Shown here piece by piece: positions 17,044 through 27,123 of a stretch of DNA of 64,000 nt. Location of the stretch: contig CAVWMF010000009.1 of NCBI GenBank assembly GCA_963756025.1, positions 584,761-648,760 of the forward strand, in the 5' to 3' direction. The notes under the pieces were generated by a model. It was not told the DNA's origin and ran no database searches. It saw only the letters and a list, made by a program, of their open reading frames with translations. Numbering within the stretch: position 1 is the first letter of the stretch; each line of letters begins with the position of its first letter. The DNA is from Bog-473 sp963756025. GTDB taxonomy: Bacteria; Actinomycetota; Acidimicrobiia; Acidimicrobiales; RAAP-2. The translations under genes were made by a program, and so were the position numbers.

Positions 17044-19856
17044 AGAATCCATTCCGCTGTGCCGCCTCGTGCGCTGCGGCACTGTGTGTGGGTGTACTGG
17101 CTCCGGTGGCCATCTCGAGCACAGCTGCCGCTACTGCCGCACCGGCGGCGCGGTCCAAGGTGGCGTTGCGGGGCGAGCTGCCGGCGATCCCGTCCGGCGT
17201 GACCCGCCTCGGGCCGGTCCCGGGAAGCCAGATGCTCAAGCTCGACGTGGGATTGGCCGGACAGGACCCGACCGGACTGGCCGACGCGGTGCGCGCGGTC
17301 TCCACCCCGGGCTCACCGGACTACCACCATTATCTGACATCGGCGCAATTCGCCTCGGCCTTCGGTCCGAGCGCGGCCGAGGTGGCGCAGGTGAGCGGGT
17401 CCCTGCGCGGGCAGGGATTGACGGTGGGCACGCCCACTCCCGGGAGCGACCTGCTCCCGGTCAGCGGCACGGCACGCACGGTGTCCGCCGTCTTTGGCAC
17501 CCCGCTCGAAGCCGTGCGCCTCCCCGGCGGCACCACGTCGCGGGTGAACACGGCTGCCCCGGAGGTCCCGGCGGATCTGGCCGACGACATCACGGGCGTA
17601 GTCGGATTGAGCAGCCTGGCCCGTCCCCACTCCCGGTTGCTGACCGGGTCGGGCGCACCGGCGACGAGCGGCGGGTCGGCGGTGGCAGACGCCACGCCGT
17701 CCGGTCATGCGGTGGGTTCGCCCCAAGCGTGCAGTGCGGCGACGAGGGCTGCCGGTTCGTCGAACTACACGTCGACGCAGTTGGCCGACAGCTACGGCCT
17801 GAGCCAGCTGCTGAATCAGGGGCGCACGGGTGTGGGGCAGACCATCGGGATCGTCGAGTTCGAGCAGTTCTCGAACTCGGATATCGCGGCCTTCGAGAGC
17901 TGTTACGGGCTGAGCACCCCGACGCGGGTCGTGACCGTCGACGCCACGCCGGGCGGTTCGGCGTCGGGTTCGGGTGAGGCGGCGCTCGATATCGAGCTGG
18001 CCGCCGTCACCGCCCCTTCGGCGTCCCTGGTCGTCTACGAGGCGCCGAACGATATCGATGTGGCAGCCCTCGATCTCTACAACCGGATCGCCGCCGACGA
18101 TGTGGCCCAGGTCGTGAGCACCAGTTGGGGCTTCTGCGAGGCGGACAACGCCGGGGGTGCGGCCACGCAGGAGAACGCCATCTTCGAACGCATGGCCATG
18201 CAGGGTCAGACCATGGTCGCGGCGTCGGGCGACTCGGGCTCGGAGGATTGCTTCGAGTCCGACGGTGTGACCCAGACGGCGGTGGACGATCCGGGGAGCC
18301 AGCCCGATGTCGTGAGTGCCGGTGGAACGACACTGATCGGCGGGGCCACGGGGAGCCAGACGGTCTGGAACAACTGCCTCTCGCAGACCTTCGGATCCTG
18401 CCAGGAGCAGCCCGTGAACGGGGCCGGCGGGGGCGGGTTCTCGGTCGTGTGGCCCAGATCGTCGTGGCAACCTGCGCTGAGCAATCAGCCGAACGGGCGG
18501 GTCGTGCCGGACCTGTCCCTCGATGCGGACCCCCACCACGGCGTGGTCGTCTACTGGGGCGGCTGGCTCGACTTCGGGGGCACGAGCGCCGTCGCGCCCT
18601 CCCTCGCCGGCTTCCTGGCCGACACCAACCAAGGGTGCAATGCGACGGTCGGCCTGGTCAGCCCGGCGCTGTACGCGGCATCGAACGGGTCGAACTTCAA
18701 CAGCGTCGCCTCGGGGAACAACGACTTCACCGACACGAACGGTGGCAATTACGCCGCCTCGAACGGCTTCAATCCGGCGACGGGCCTGGGCACGCCGCAA
18801 GAGCAGAATCTCGCAATCGCCCTGCAGGGCGGCGATGGCTGCCCGACGGTCGAGAGCCTCAGCGCCAACTCCGTCGCGGTCTCGGGCGGCCAGGCCATCA
18901 CGATCAACGGGGCCGGTCTGGCCGATGCCAGCTCGGTCAGCTTCGGCGCGGCCGGCGCCGGGACCATCGAGTCGACGACCGGCACCTCCCTCGTGGTCGC
19001 CCCGCCCTCGCCGGGCCGGGATCTGTGCGTGAATATCACGGTCACCAACCCGCAAGGGACGTCAGTCGTCACGCCGGCCGCTTCCTTCGCGTTCGGCGGA
19101 CCGGGATCGTGCGGGTACCGCTTCGTCGGTTCCGACGGTGGCATCTTCGACTTCGGCGCGGCGCAGTTCGAAGGGAGCACCGGGGCCCTGACGCTGCAGA
19201 AACCCATCGTGGGCATGGCCGCCACACCCAGCGGGAACGGCTACTGGCTGGTCGCCTCCGACGGTGGCGTCTTCGCCTTCGGTGACGCGCCCTTCCTCGG
19301 CTCGGAGGGCGCGACCCACCTGAACCAGCCCATCGTGGGCATGGCGGTGACGCCCGACGGCGGCGGCTACTGGTTGGTGGCGGCTGACGGGGGCATCTTC
19401 TCCTTCGGCGATGCGCAGTTCTACGGCTCCGCCGGCGCCATCCATCTCAACCAGCCGATCGTGGGCATGGCGGCCACGCCCAGCGGCGGCGGCTACTGGT
19501 TGGTGGCATCGGACGGGGGCATCTTCTCGTTCGGGAATGCGCAGTTCTACGGCTCCACCGGCGCCATCCATCTCAACCAGCCGATCGTGGGCATGGCGGC
19601 CACGCCCAGCGGCGGCTACTGGTTGGTGGCATCGGACGGGGGCATCTTCTCCTTCGGGAATGCGCAGTTCTACGGCTCCACCGGCGCCATCCATCTCAAC
19701 CAGCCGATCGTGGGCATGGCGGCCACGCCCAGCGGCGGCGGGTACTGGCTTGTCGCGTCCGACGGCGGAGTGTTCGCCTTCGGCGACGCCCAGTTCTTCG
19801 GCTCCACCGGCGCCCTCCATCTCAACCGGCCGATCGTCGGCATCGCGGACGGCTGA
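17040..19856 (+). CDS. Secreted S53 (sedolisin/kumamolisin) peptidase with IPT/TIG domain and six C-terminal repeats
   Basis: The 938-residue protein starts at TTG overlapping the rarA stop. A signal peptide (about 1-34: short basic start, hydrophobic stretch, AxA) is followed by the pro-domain (about 40-195, with PDYHHYLT). The catalytic serine-carboxyl domain (about 240-600) shows E313 and D317 in SGEAALDIE and the nucleophile S516 in GGTSAVAP, with the oxyanion-side motif ASGDSG at 395-400. An Ig-like IPT/TIG domain covers about 604-688. The C-terminus (692-938) is six 42-residue units of the type GYWLVASDGGIFSFG. The family cuts proteins at acidic pH, so this points to an extracellular scavenging or surface role. 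The repeats probably form a beta-propeller or wall-binding module. It lies inside an aminoacyl-tRNA synthetase and recombination gene run and may be a later insertion. Confidence 0.9.
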   Translation: MKNPFRCAASCAAALCVGVLAPVAISSTAAATAAPAARSKVALRGELPAIPSGVTRLGPVPGSQMLKLDVGLAGQDPTGLADAVRAVSTPGSPDYHHYLTSAQFASAFGPSAAEVAQVSGSLRGQGLTVGTPTPGSDLLPVSGTARTVSAVFGTPLEAVRLPGGTTSRVNTAAPEVPADLADDITGVVGLSSLARPHSRLLTGSGAPATSGGSAVADATPSGHAVGSPQACSAATRAAGSSNYTSTQLADSYGLSQLLNQGRTGVGQTIGIVEFEQFSNSDIAAFESCYGLSTPTRVVTVDATPGGSASGSGEAALDIELAAVTAPSASLVVYEAPNDIDVAALDLYNRIAADDVAQVVSTSWGFCEADNAGGAATQENAIFERMAMQGQTMVAASGDSGSEDCFESDGVTQTAVDDPGSQPDVVSAGGTTLIGGATGSQTVWNNCLSQTFGSCQEQPVNGAGGGGFSVVWPRSSWQPALSNQPNGRVVPDLSLDADPHHGVVVYWGGWLDFGGTSAVAPSLAGFLADTNQGCNATVGLVSPALYAASNGSNFNSVASGNNDFTDTNGGNYAASNGFNPATGLGTPQEQNLAIALQGGDGCPTVESLSANSVAVSGGQAITINGAGLADASSVSFGAAGAGTIESTTGTSLVVAPPSPGRDLCVNITVTNPQGTSVVTPAASFAFGGPGSCGYRFVGSDGGIFDFGAAQFEGSTGALTLQKPIVGMAATPSGNGYWLVASDGGVFAFGDAPFLGSEGATHLNQPIVGMAVTPDGGGYWLVAADGGIFSFGDAQFYGSAGAIHLNQPIVGMAATPSGGGYWLVASDGGIFSFGNAQFYGSTGAIHLNQPIVGMAATPSGGYWLVASDGGIFSFGNAQFYGSTGAIHLNQPIVGMAATPSGGGYWLVASDGGVFAFGDAQFFGSTGALHLNRPIVGIADG
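19113..19853 (+). repeat. Six in-frame tandem repeats of about 126 bases in the S53 peptidase gene
   Basis: Units start at 19113, 19239, 19365, 19491, 19614 and 19740. Five full units encode 42 residues each, except the fourth, which lacks one glycine (123 bases); the sixth is cut short. Each unit reads GY(W/R)-L/F-V-x-S/A-D-G-G then FG and ends QPIVGMA.TP. Units 4 and 5 are nearly identical at DNA level, differing at one silent base (TCG/TCC) plus the missing glycine codon. Units 1 and 2 have diverged. This indicates recent duplication or gene conversion in the middle of the array. Confidence 0.93.
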
Positions 19857-19900
19857 GGCCCTGGCCCATCGGCCCAGGTGGCCGCCGGTAAGCTCTGCGC

Positions 19901-22514
19901 ATGGACGCCAACGAACTGAGGGCGGCCTTCACGCGCTTCTTCGTCGATCGGGCGCATACCGCCGTCCCCTCTGCCAGCCTCATCCCGCACGACCCGTCGG
20001 TGCTGTTCACGATCGCCGGCATGGTCCCCTTCAAGCCCTATTTCATAGGGGATGACGTCGCGCCCTGGCCACGGGCCACCAGCGTGCAGAAGTGCTTCCG
20101 CACGCTCGATATCGAGATCGTCGGCACCGACACCTACCACTGCACCTTCTTCGAGATGCTGGGCAACTTCAGCTTCGGCGACTACTTCAAGGAAGGCGCC
20201 ATCCCGATGGCCTGGGAGCTGTTGACCGAGGTCTTCGGGCTCGACGGGGACCGCCTGTGGGTCACCGTCCACGACGATGACGACGACGCCGAGCAGATCT
20301 GGATCGACATGGTGGGTTTCCCGGCCGAGCGGATCCAGCGTATGGGCGACGCCGACAACTTCTGGGCCATGGGCGATACCGGTCCGTGCGGCCCCGACTC
20401 TGAGATCTTCATCGACAAGGGCACTGCCTACGGCGCGGACGGCGGGCCCAAGCTCGGCGGCGAGCAGCGCTTCGTCGAACTGTGGAACCTGGTCTTCATG
20501 CAGTTCAACCGGGCGGCGGACGGTACCCGGTCCGATCTGCCCAGGAAGAACATCGACACCGGGGCGGGACTGGAGCGGATCCTGCCCATCCTGCAGGGGC
20601 GGGACTCCATCTTCGACACGGACCTGTTCGCGCCGATCATCGAGGCGGCGAGCTCCATCGTCGGCACGGCCTATGGCCGCGACGAGCGCACCGACGTCGC
20701 CCTGCGGGTGATGGCCGACCACAGCCGGGCCATGTCCATGCTGGTGGCGGACGGGGTGCTTCCGGCCAACGAAGGTCGTGGCTACGTGCTCCGGCGGGTC
20801 GTCCGTCGCGCCGTGCTGGCGGCGCGGCGGCTCGGGGTGGAGCGTCCGGTCACCCCGGCCCTGGTCGCCGCAGCGACCGAGGTCCTCGGGGTGGCCTACC
20901 CGGCCCTGGTCGAGAACAACGACGTCATCCTCTCCGTGCTCGAGCGCGAGGAGGCCGGATTCGACCGCACCTTGCGGGCGGGTCTCGGTCGGTTGGAGGA
21001 GGCGTTCGCCACCGGGGAGAAGGTGCTCGGAGGCGACGTGGCCTTCACCCTCCACGACACCCACGGATTCCCGGTCGAGCTCACCGAGGAGCTGGCACAC
21101 GACGCCGGGGTGGAGGTCGACCGGGCCGGCTTCGACGCCGCCATGGCCGCCCAGCGCTCCCGGGCCCGTGCCGCGGCCCGCGCGGCCAAGGTGGGGGACG
21201 AGTCGGCCTACCGCACTCTCTTGGAGTCCGAGGGCACGACGCAGTTCGTCGGCCGCTCGGCGGCCCAGTACGAGGTGCCGGCGCGGATCGTCGGGGTCCT
21301 CGCCGGGTCGGGCTCAGCCGGTCGTCAGCCGGCTGCAGCCGGCGCTGACGGGGACGGGGACGCCGGCGGCGATGTGGTCGAGATCTTCTTGGACCAGACG
21401 CCCTTCTACGCCGAGGGCGGGGGTCAGGTGGGCGATACCGGCACCATCGTGACCGAGACCGGCCGGGCGGAGGTCTACGACACCGTGTACGCGCTCCCCG
21501 GGTTGATCGCCCACCGGGCCCGGGTCACCGGCGAGGTCGTGCCGGGACAGGACGCGCTCGCTGCCATCGACGTGACCCGTCGTGAGGCCGTCCGCCGGAA
21601 CCACACCGCCACGCACCTTCTCCATGCCGCCCTGCGCACCGTGCTGGGCGAGCACGTCCGCCAACAGGGCTCGCTGGTGGCCCCGGACCGGCTGCGCTTC
21701 GACTTCTCGCATCATGGGGCCGTGACGAGCGACGAGCTCGACGCCGTGTTCGGTCTGGCCAACGACGCCGTCCTCACCGACGCCCCGGTGGAGACGACCG
21801 AGACATCGTTGCAAGAGGCCGAGAACATGGGCGCACTGCGCTTCTTCGACGACAAGTACGGCGAGACGGTGCGGGTCATCCAGGCCGGCGGTACCTCGCT
21901 CGAATTCTGCGGCGGCACCCACGTGGACTCCCTCGGGCAGATCGGGCCGATCTCGCTGGTCTCCGAAGAGAGCATCGGATCGAACAAGCGCCGGATTTTC
22001 GCGGTGACCGGTCGGGCCGCCCTCGACCGGGCCACCGCCCGTGAGCACCTCGTCCGGTCGGCCGCCGACCTGCTGCGGACGGAACCCGACGACCTCCTCC
22101 CCACCTTGGACCGCCTGCTGACGCGTCAAGCGCGAGGCCGAGAAGGAGCTTTCCAAGCTCCGCCAGCAGTCGAGTGAGTCCGTGGCGACGGAACTGGCCA
22201 AGGGCGCAGTCGAAGGTGTCGTGGTGGCCCGGCAGAACTCCCTCGAGCCCGACGCCCTGCGCACATTGGCCCAGGCCGTCCTCCGCCACGACGGCGTGCG
22301 GGCGGTCGCCCTCGGCGGATCGCCCGACGGGGCCAAAGTGGCCCTCGTGGTCGTGACGGACGGCGAGCCCAACGCCACAGCGGTGGTGCGTGCCCTGGGA
22401 GCGATCGTCGGTGGTGGAGGTGGCGGCTCGCCGCAGCTGGCCGTGGCCGGCGGCAAGGACGTGTCCCGGGTGGACGAAGCGCTCGCCGAGGCACGCCGGC
22501 TCCTCTCGGCGTGA
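19901..22514 (+). CDS. alaS: Alanyl-tRNA synthetase, with a one-base frame shift near 22121
   Basis: The N-terminal class II catalytic domain includes YHCTFFEMLGNFSFGDYFK. The editing domain carries RRNHTATHLLHAALR (HxxxH) and the zinc-binding CGGTH. After LDRLL the frame breaks; the coiled linker KREAEKELSKLRQQ and the C-terminal DHHA1-type domain (LAVAGGKDVSRVDEALAEARRLL) are in the +1 frame. Dropping one base at about 22118-22124 joins them. The combined length of about 870 residues is normal for AlaRS. ATG 19901 gives the family start MDANELRAAF. The stop overlaps ruvX. Confidence 0.9.
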
Positions 22515-22963
22515 GTGCAGGCGAGTCCGGGCGCGTGGTGGCCCTCGATCTCGGGTCACGTCGTATCGGCGTGGCCTACAGCGACAGCCGGCGGACGCTC
22601 GCGTCCCCGTGGGGGGTCGTGGAACGCACCGGAGATCTGACCCGTGACCATGCGGCGGTCCTGTCGGCGATCAGTGAGATCGGGGCCGGCACGGTCGTGG
22701 TCGGCCTGCCGTTGAGCCTCTCGGGGGCGAGCGGGCCGGCGGCGAAAGCGGCGCTGACCGAGGTGGCGGCCCTTCGGGGCCTGCTCGAGCCCCAGGGCGT
22801 CCGGGTGGAGACGGCCGACGAGCGCTTCACGACGGTCGAGGCGCAGCGTTCCCTGACGACGGCCGGGCGCAAGGGTCGGGCCGCTCGATCCGTCATCGAC
22901 AGTGCGGCCGCCATGGTCCTCCTGCAAGCGTGGTTGGACAGATCGTCGACGGGTCGCGTGTGA
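22511..22963 (+). CDS. ruvX: Putative pre-16S rRNA nuclease / Holliday junction resolvase-like protein (YqgF)
   Basis: The 150-residue RNase H-fold protein has the first acidic residue in ALDLGSRRIGVAYSD, the segment VVGLPLSLSG, the second acidic site in DERFTT and the third in SVIDSAAAMVLLQ. The family trims the 5' end of 16S rRNA in E. coli. GTG 22511 overlaps the alaS stop as GTGA and its own stop overlaps the mltG start in the same way; alaS-ruvX-mltG-aroE is a common bacterial order. Confidence 0.92.
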   Translation: MSAGESGRVVALDLGSRRIGVAYSDSRRTLASPWGVVERTGDLTRDHAAVLSAISEIGAGTVVVGLPLSLSGASGPAAKAALTEVAALRGLLEPQGVRVETADERFTTVEAQRSLTTAGRKGRAARSVIDSAAAMVLLQAWLDRSSTGRV

Positions 22964-24102
22964 GCGGGCCGCCCGAGGAGCCGACGGGCGACCCGACCGG
23001 AGAGGTCCCGGTGGTCGAACCGGAGACCGGGCCCAGGACCGAGGCGGCCACGGCCGTCCGCCGGAACCGGCAGGACCGCCGAGAGCACCGTCGCCGTCGG
23101 CGCCGGTTGCTGGCGGCCATCGGCGGGGCGGTGGTGCTCGTCATCGTGGCCTTCGGGCTCTGGTACGAGGTGGAATCGCACGGTTCGGGCACGGCCGGGG
23201 CCCGCGAGGTCATCTCCGTCCAAAGCGGTGACTCCACGGGCTCCGTGCTGTCGAAGCTCGCGGCGCATCATGTGATCGGCAGCACGCTCGCCTTCCGGCT
23301 CTACGACCTGGTCCACGGGTCGCCGACGATCGTCCCCGGTCACTACCTCCTGCACCAGAATCAGGGCTTCTCGCAGGTGCACGCCATCCTCGGTGGCGGG
23401 CCCAACATCGTGGCGGTCACCGTGGAACCCGGCTTTACGTTGCATGAAGTGGCGGAGCGGGTCGATGGTCTCCCCGGTCACACGAGCGGCCAGTTCGACA
23501 AGGTGGCCGCCAGTGGCGTGGTGCACTCCACGTTCTCGCCCCCCGGGTCGGACAATCTCGAAGGCCTGCTCGGCACCGGGACCTATCTGGTGGCCCCGGG
23601 GGAGAGCGACACCACCCTCCTGACCGCCATGGTGCACACGTTCGACACGCAGGCGACGAAGGCCGGGTTGACGACCGCCTCCGCCGCCGCGTTGCACCAG
23701 ACGCCCTACCAGGTGATCATCGCGGCATCGATCGTGGAGAAGGAGGGCTACATCGTCAAGAACATGCCCCAGGTGGCCCGGGTCATCTACAACCGGTTGG
23801 CCGCAGGGACGCCCTTGCAGATGAATGCCACCGTTCTCTACTCGCTCGGACAGGACGGGGGCGCGGTGACATCGGCTGACCTGAAGCTGCAGACGCCCTA
23901 CAACACCTACCTCCACGTCGGGCTGACGCCGACCCCCATCTGCATGCCGTCACCTGAGGCGCTCGCCGCGGCGGTGCACCCTCCCGCCGGTTCGTGGTTG
24001 TACTTCGTCGTGGTGCAGAAAGACGGCACTGAGGCCTTCTCCGATACGTTCGCCGAGCAACTGGCCAACGAGAAACTGGCGCAGCAACGCGGGGTGGGCT
24101 GA
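22960..24102 (+). CDS. mltG: Endolytic murein transglycosylase MltG
   Basis: The 380-residue membrane-anchored enzyme cuts nascent peptidoglycan and limits glycan length. I choose GTG 22960 because it overlaps the ruvX stop as GTGA, the pattern used throughout this run; GTG 22930 in the same frame is possible. A 48-residue cytoplasmic leader ends in a run of arginines, then one membrane helix (about 50-68). The LysM-like region follows, then the YceG core with catalytic glutamate E260 in AASIVEKEG and the conserved PYNTY and PICMPS segments. Confidence 0.93.
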   Translation: MSGPPEEPTGDPTGEVPVVEPETGPRTEAATAVRRNRQDRREHRRRRRRLLAAIGGAVVLVIVAFGLWYEVESHGSGTAGAREVISVQSGDSTGSVLSKLAAHHVIGSTLAFRLYDLVHGSPTIVPGHYLLHQNQGFSQVHAILGGGPNIVAVTVEPGFTLHEVAERVDGLPGHTSGQFDKVAASGVVHSTFSPPGSDNLEGLLGTGTYLVAPGESDTTLLTAMVHTFDTQATKAGLTTASAAALHQTPYQVIIAASIVEKEGYIVKNMPQVARVIYNRLAAGTPLQMNATVLYSLGQDGGAVTSADLKLQTPYNTYLHVGLTPTPICMPSPEALAAAVHPPAGSWLYFVVVQKDGTEAFSDTFAEQLANEKLAQQRGVG

Positions 24103-24944
24103 TGGCGACGGACGCCCGCACCACGGTCGTGGGTGTGATGGGGGACCCGGTCGGCCACTCCCTTTCACCCCTGCTCCACAATGCGGCGTTCGCTGCGTTG
24201 GAGCTCAATTGGATCTCGGTCGGATTCGAGGTGGCCGCCGGGAATGCTGCGGCAGCGCTCGACGGTCTGCGTGCCCTCGGCCTGGCGGGGGTCTCGGTGA
24301 CCATGCCGCACAAGGCTGACGTGGCGGCCCTGGTGGACGAACGCAGCGCGGTGGCTGCGAAGCTGGGAGCGGTCAACTGCGTGGTCAACCGGGATGGCAC
24401 CCTGTACGGCGCCAATACCGACGGCGCCGGCTTCGTGGCATCCCTGGCGCGGGCGGCGGATTTCGACCCGAAGGGCACGCGCTGCCTGATCATCGGCGCC
24501 GGCGGGGCGGCCCGGGCGGTGACCCTCGCACTGGCCGACGCCGGGGCGGCATCGGTGACCGTGGTGAACCGGACGCCGGCGAAAGCGGCCGACGTGGCTG
24601 CACTGGCCGGATCCGTGGGCCACGTCGGTGAGCCGGCGGGGGGAGCTCTCGTCGGCGATGCCGAGTTGGTCGTCAACGCCACGCCGGTCGGCATGGAGGG
24701 ATCCGGAGCGGTGGGAGCGGATTGGATCATCGCCCCCTCCCTCCTGCGAGCAGGACAGCTGGCGGCGGATCTCGTCTATGTCCCCCGCCCCACACCCTGG
24801 CTGGCTGGCGCCGCGGCTGCAGGCGCAACCACGGTGGACGGGCTGGGCATGCTGGTGCACCAGGCGGCAGAACAATTGGAGCTCTGGACCGGTCTGCCGG
24901 CTCCGGTCGACGTCATGTGGCAGGCGGCGATCGCCGTCGGGTGA
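24102..24944 (+). CDS. aroE: Shikimate dehydrogenase
   Basis: The 280-residue NADPH-dependent enzyme reduces 3-dehydroshikimate in aromatic amino-acid synthesis. Visible are the shikimate-binding HSLSPLLHN (19-27), catalytic K71 in TMPHK and D107 in NTDG, the nucleotide-binding GAGGAARA and the NRT motif that favours NADP. The ATG shares one base with the mltG stop. It provides precursor for the trp and menaquinone genes found further along the window. Confidence 0.94.
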   Translation: MATDARTTVVGVMGDPVGHSLSPLLHNAAFAALELNWISVGFEVAAGNAAAALDGLRALGLAGVSVTMPHKADVAALVDERSAVAAKLGAVNCVVNRDGTLYGANTDGAGFVASLARAADFDPKGTRCLIIGAGGAARAVTLALADAGAASVTVVNRTPAKAADVAALAGSVGHVGEPAGGALVGDAELVVNATPVGMEGSGAVGADWIIAPSLLRAGQLAADLVYVPRPTPWLAGAAAAGATTVDGLGMLVHQAAEQLELWTGLPAPVDVMWQAAIAVG

Positions 24945-24973
24945 ACCGATTCGCCCGCCCGGCCGCTCTGGGC

Positions 24974-25945
24974 TCAGGGATCAGGGATCGAGGTTGGCGC
25001 GGCCGTCACCGTGGGTTCGGGGTCGGTCGGGGGTGCGGGCCACAGCTCGGCGCGGTTCAGGTCGACGATCGCTTCTTCGCGCAGGGAGCGCGAGAGGGCA
25101 TCACGCTGGCTTGGGACCGTGTGCAGCGTCAGGCGGAGCGTGATCGTGCTTTCTGTCGAGGCGATCAGGGTGACCACTACCGGAGGCTCCTGGGTGTGAC
25201 CGGCGAACCGGGGGGAGGTGGCGACGCGCCGGGCCGAACCCTCGATCACCTCACGGACGCGCGGCAGCTCAGCGGCCGACGACCCGGGGAGCGTGAGGTC
25301 CACGACGGCCTGCGCCCGGCCGCGTGAGGAGTTCGCAAGTTGGCGGATGTCGCCGTTGGCGATGGTGTAGACGGTTCCGTCCACGGCGCGCACGCTCGTG
25401 ACGCGCAACGTGAGGTCCTCCACCACGCCGCTGACCGTGCCGACCGTGATGCTGTCGCCGATGCCGTATTGATCCTCGAGCGTGAGGAGGAATCCGGAGA
25501 AGTAGTCGCGCACGATGAGTTGGGCCCCGAAGCCCAAAGTGGCGCCGATGATCGTGGCGCTCGCCAGCAAAGGGGTGAGATTGATGCCGACGATGCCCAG
25601 ACAGATGGCCACGGCGATGACGAAGACGAGGAAGCGCCACACGTTGGCGACCACGGCGGAGACCGTCGACATGCGGGCCCCGATGCGCGAGGAGCCCGAA
25701 CGGGCTTCGGCCCGGTCCGCGAAACGCTGGATGATCCGCCGCAGAGCTCTGCTGCCGAGCCTTGCCGCCACGAGGGCGACCAGGATCACCAGGAGCACCC
25801 CCAACGGACGTACGACCAGGTCGGTGACCGTCTTTGCGGTATCGGGATCGACGCCGGCCTTGGTCAGCAGGTTGTACAGCCAGCCACTTCCCTGCTCGGT
25901 CGCTCCCACCAGGGGATGGAGGCTGCCTACGGATGGAAGGGTCAT
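24974..25945 (-). CDS. MscS-family small-conductance mechanosensitive channel
   Basis: The 323-residue protein has three membrane helices (about 45-62, 95-118, 122-145). The pore-lining helix and following beta domain are typical: GATLGFGAQLIVRDYFSGFLL, then EDQYGIGDSITVG and later VYTIANGDIRQLANSSRGRAQ. The C-terminal 30 residues are Pro/Thr-rich and variable. It probably releases solutes on osmotic downshift. The start at 25945 lies 29 bases from the divergent rodA start, so they share a compact promoter region. Confidence 0.92.
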   Translation of the reverse strand: MTLPSVGSLHPLVGATEQGSGWLYNLLTKAGVDPDTAKTVTDLVVRPLGVLLVILVALVAARLGSRALRRIIQRFADRAEARSGSSRIGARMSTVSAVVANVWRFLVFVIAVAICLGIVGINLTPLLASATIIGATLGFGAQLIVRDYFSGFLLTLEDQYGIGDSITVGTVSGVVEDLTLRVTSVRAVDGTVYTIANGDIRQLANSSRGRAQAVVDLTLPGSSAAELPRVREVIEGSARRVATSPRFAGHTQEPPVVVTLIASTESTITLRLTLHTVPSQRDALSRSLREEAIVDLNRAELWPAPPTDPEPTVTAAPTSIPDP

Positions 25946-25974
25946 GCCCGGTATTCTGTCCCGCCAGACCGCCT

Positions 25975-27123
25975 ATGACCATGATCTCTCGCACAGTCGG
26001 TACCAGGCGCAGCGGTCCTGTCTTCGACCTCATCCTCGTCCTGGCCACCGTTCTCGTCGCCGGGATCGGGCTGGTCATGGTGTACACGGCTACCCGTGGC
26101 ACCTTGGTCGCGGCGGGGGACGACCCCCATTTCTACCTGAAGAAACAGGCATTGTTCGTCGTGTTGGGCTTCCTGATCATGGTGGTCTTCGCACTCTTCG
26201 ACTACCGGCGGCTCGAACCCGTGGCGATACCGCTCTACGCGCTCTCCGTCCTCTCGCTGTTGGGCGTCATGGCAGCCGGAAGCCATGTCCAGGGCTCGCA
26301 ACGTTGGTTCAGCATCGGTATCATTCAGATCCAGCCCTCCGAATTCGCCGTGATCGGCCTGATCGTGGCCGTCGCGGCCTATTGCGATCGACGGAGCGAG
26401 GAGGGCCTGGCCTGGAAGGATGTCTTCAAACTCCTGATCCTCTCGGGGATCCCGATCGGGCTGGTGCTGATTCAACCCGACCTCGGCACGGCGATCATCA
26501 TGATGATCGTGTTGCTGGTGATGCTGGCCGTCGCCGGTCTGCCCGTACGGATCCTGGTGATGCTGGTCATCGGCGTGGCCTTCGTGGCGCTGGTGGCGGT
26601 CGAAACGGGGGTTCTCCACGCCTACCAGATCGCCCGTTTGACCACCTTCCTGAATCCGAACTCGACCAGCACCAATCCGCAGGTGGCCGAGGCCATCTAC
26701 AACACGACCGAAGCCAAGAACGCCATTGGCGCAGGGGGGTTCCTCGGGACCGGTCTGCTGCACGGGGCCCAGACCAACCTCGGCTACGTGCCCGAGCAGT
26801 CGACCGATTTCATCTTCACCGCCGTGGGCGAGCAGTTGGGCTTCGTCGGGGCGGTCGGGCTGTTGTCGCTGCTCGGCGTCATCGCCTGGAGGGTCCTGCG
26901 TGCGGCGGGTCAATCACGCGATATTTTCGGTCGCCTGATCTGCACGGGGCTGTTCACGTTCGTGGCCTTCAGCGTGTTCCAGAATGCCGGCATGACGATG
27001 GGCATCATGCCCATTACCGGGATTCCGCTCCCGTTCGTCAGTTACGGAGGTACGGCCGTCATCTCCTTCTTCCTCGCTGTGGGGCTGGCCCTCAGTGTCG
27101 GAGCCCACAGGAGAATGCGATGA
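25975..27123 (+). CDS. rodA: SEDS peptidoglycan glycosyltransferase, RodA type
   Basis: The 382-residue protein has about ten membrane helices. SEDS features are clear: QRWFSIGIIQIQPSEF, QPDLGTAIIM, EQSTDFIFTAVGEQLG (containing the conserved aspartate) and PITGIPLPFVSYGG near the end. The family polymerises lipid II together with a class B penicillin-binding protein. No such partner is in this window. ATG 25975 is the first in-frame ATG after the divergent mscS start; ATG 25981 is an alternative. Its stop overlaps the next gene's ATG as ATGA. Confidence 0.9.
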   Translation: MTMISRTVGTRRSGPVFDLILVLATVLVAGIGLVMVYTATRGTLVAAGDDPHFYLKKQALFVVLGFLIMVVFALFDYRRLEPVAIPLYALSVLSLLGVMAAGSHVQGSQRWFSIGIIQIQPSEFAVIGLIVAVAAYCDRRSEEGLAWKDVFKLLILSGIPIGLVLIQPDLGTAIIMMIVLLVMLAVAGLPVRILVMLVIGVAFVALVAVETGVLHAYQIARLTTFLNPNSTSTNPQVAEAIYNTTEAKNAIGAGGFLGTGLLHGAQTNLGYVPEQSTDFIFTAVGEQLGFVGAVGLLSLLGVIAWRVLRAAGQSRDIFGRLICTGLFTFVAFSVFQNAGMTMGIMPITGIPLPFVSYGGTAVISFFLAVGLALSVGAHRRMR

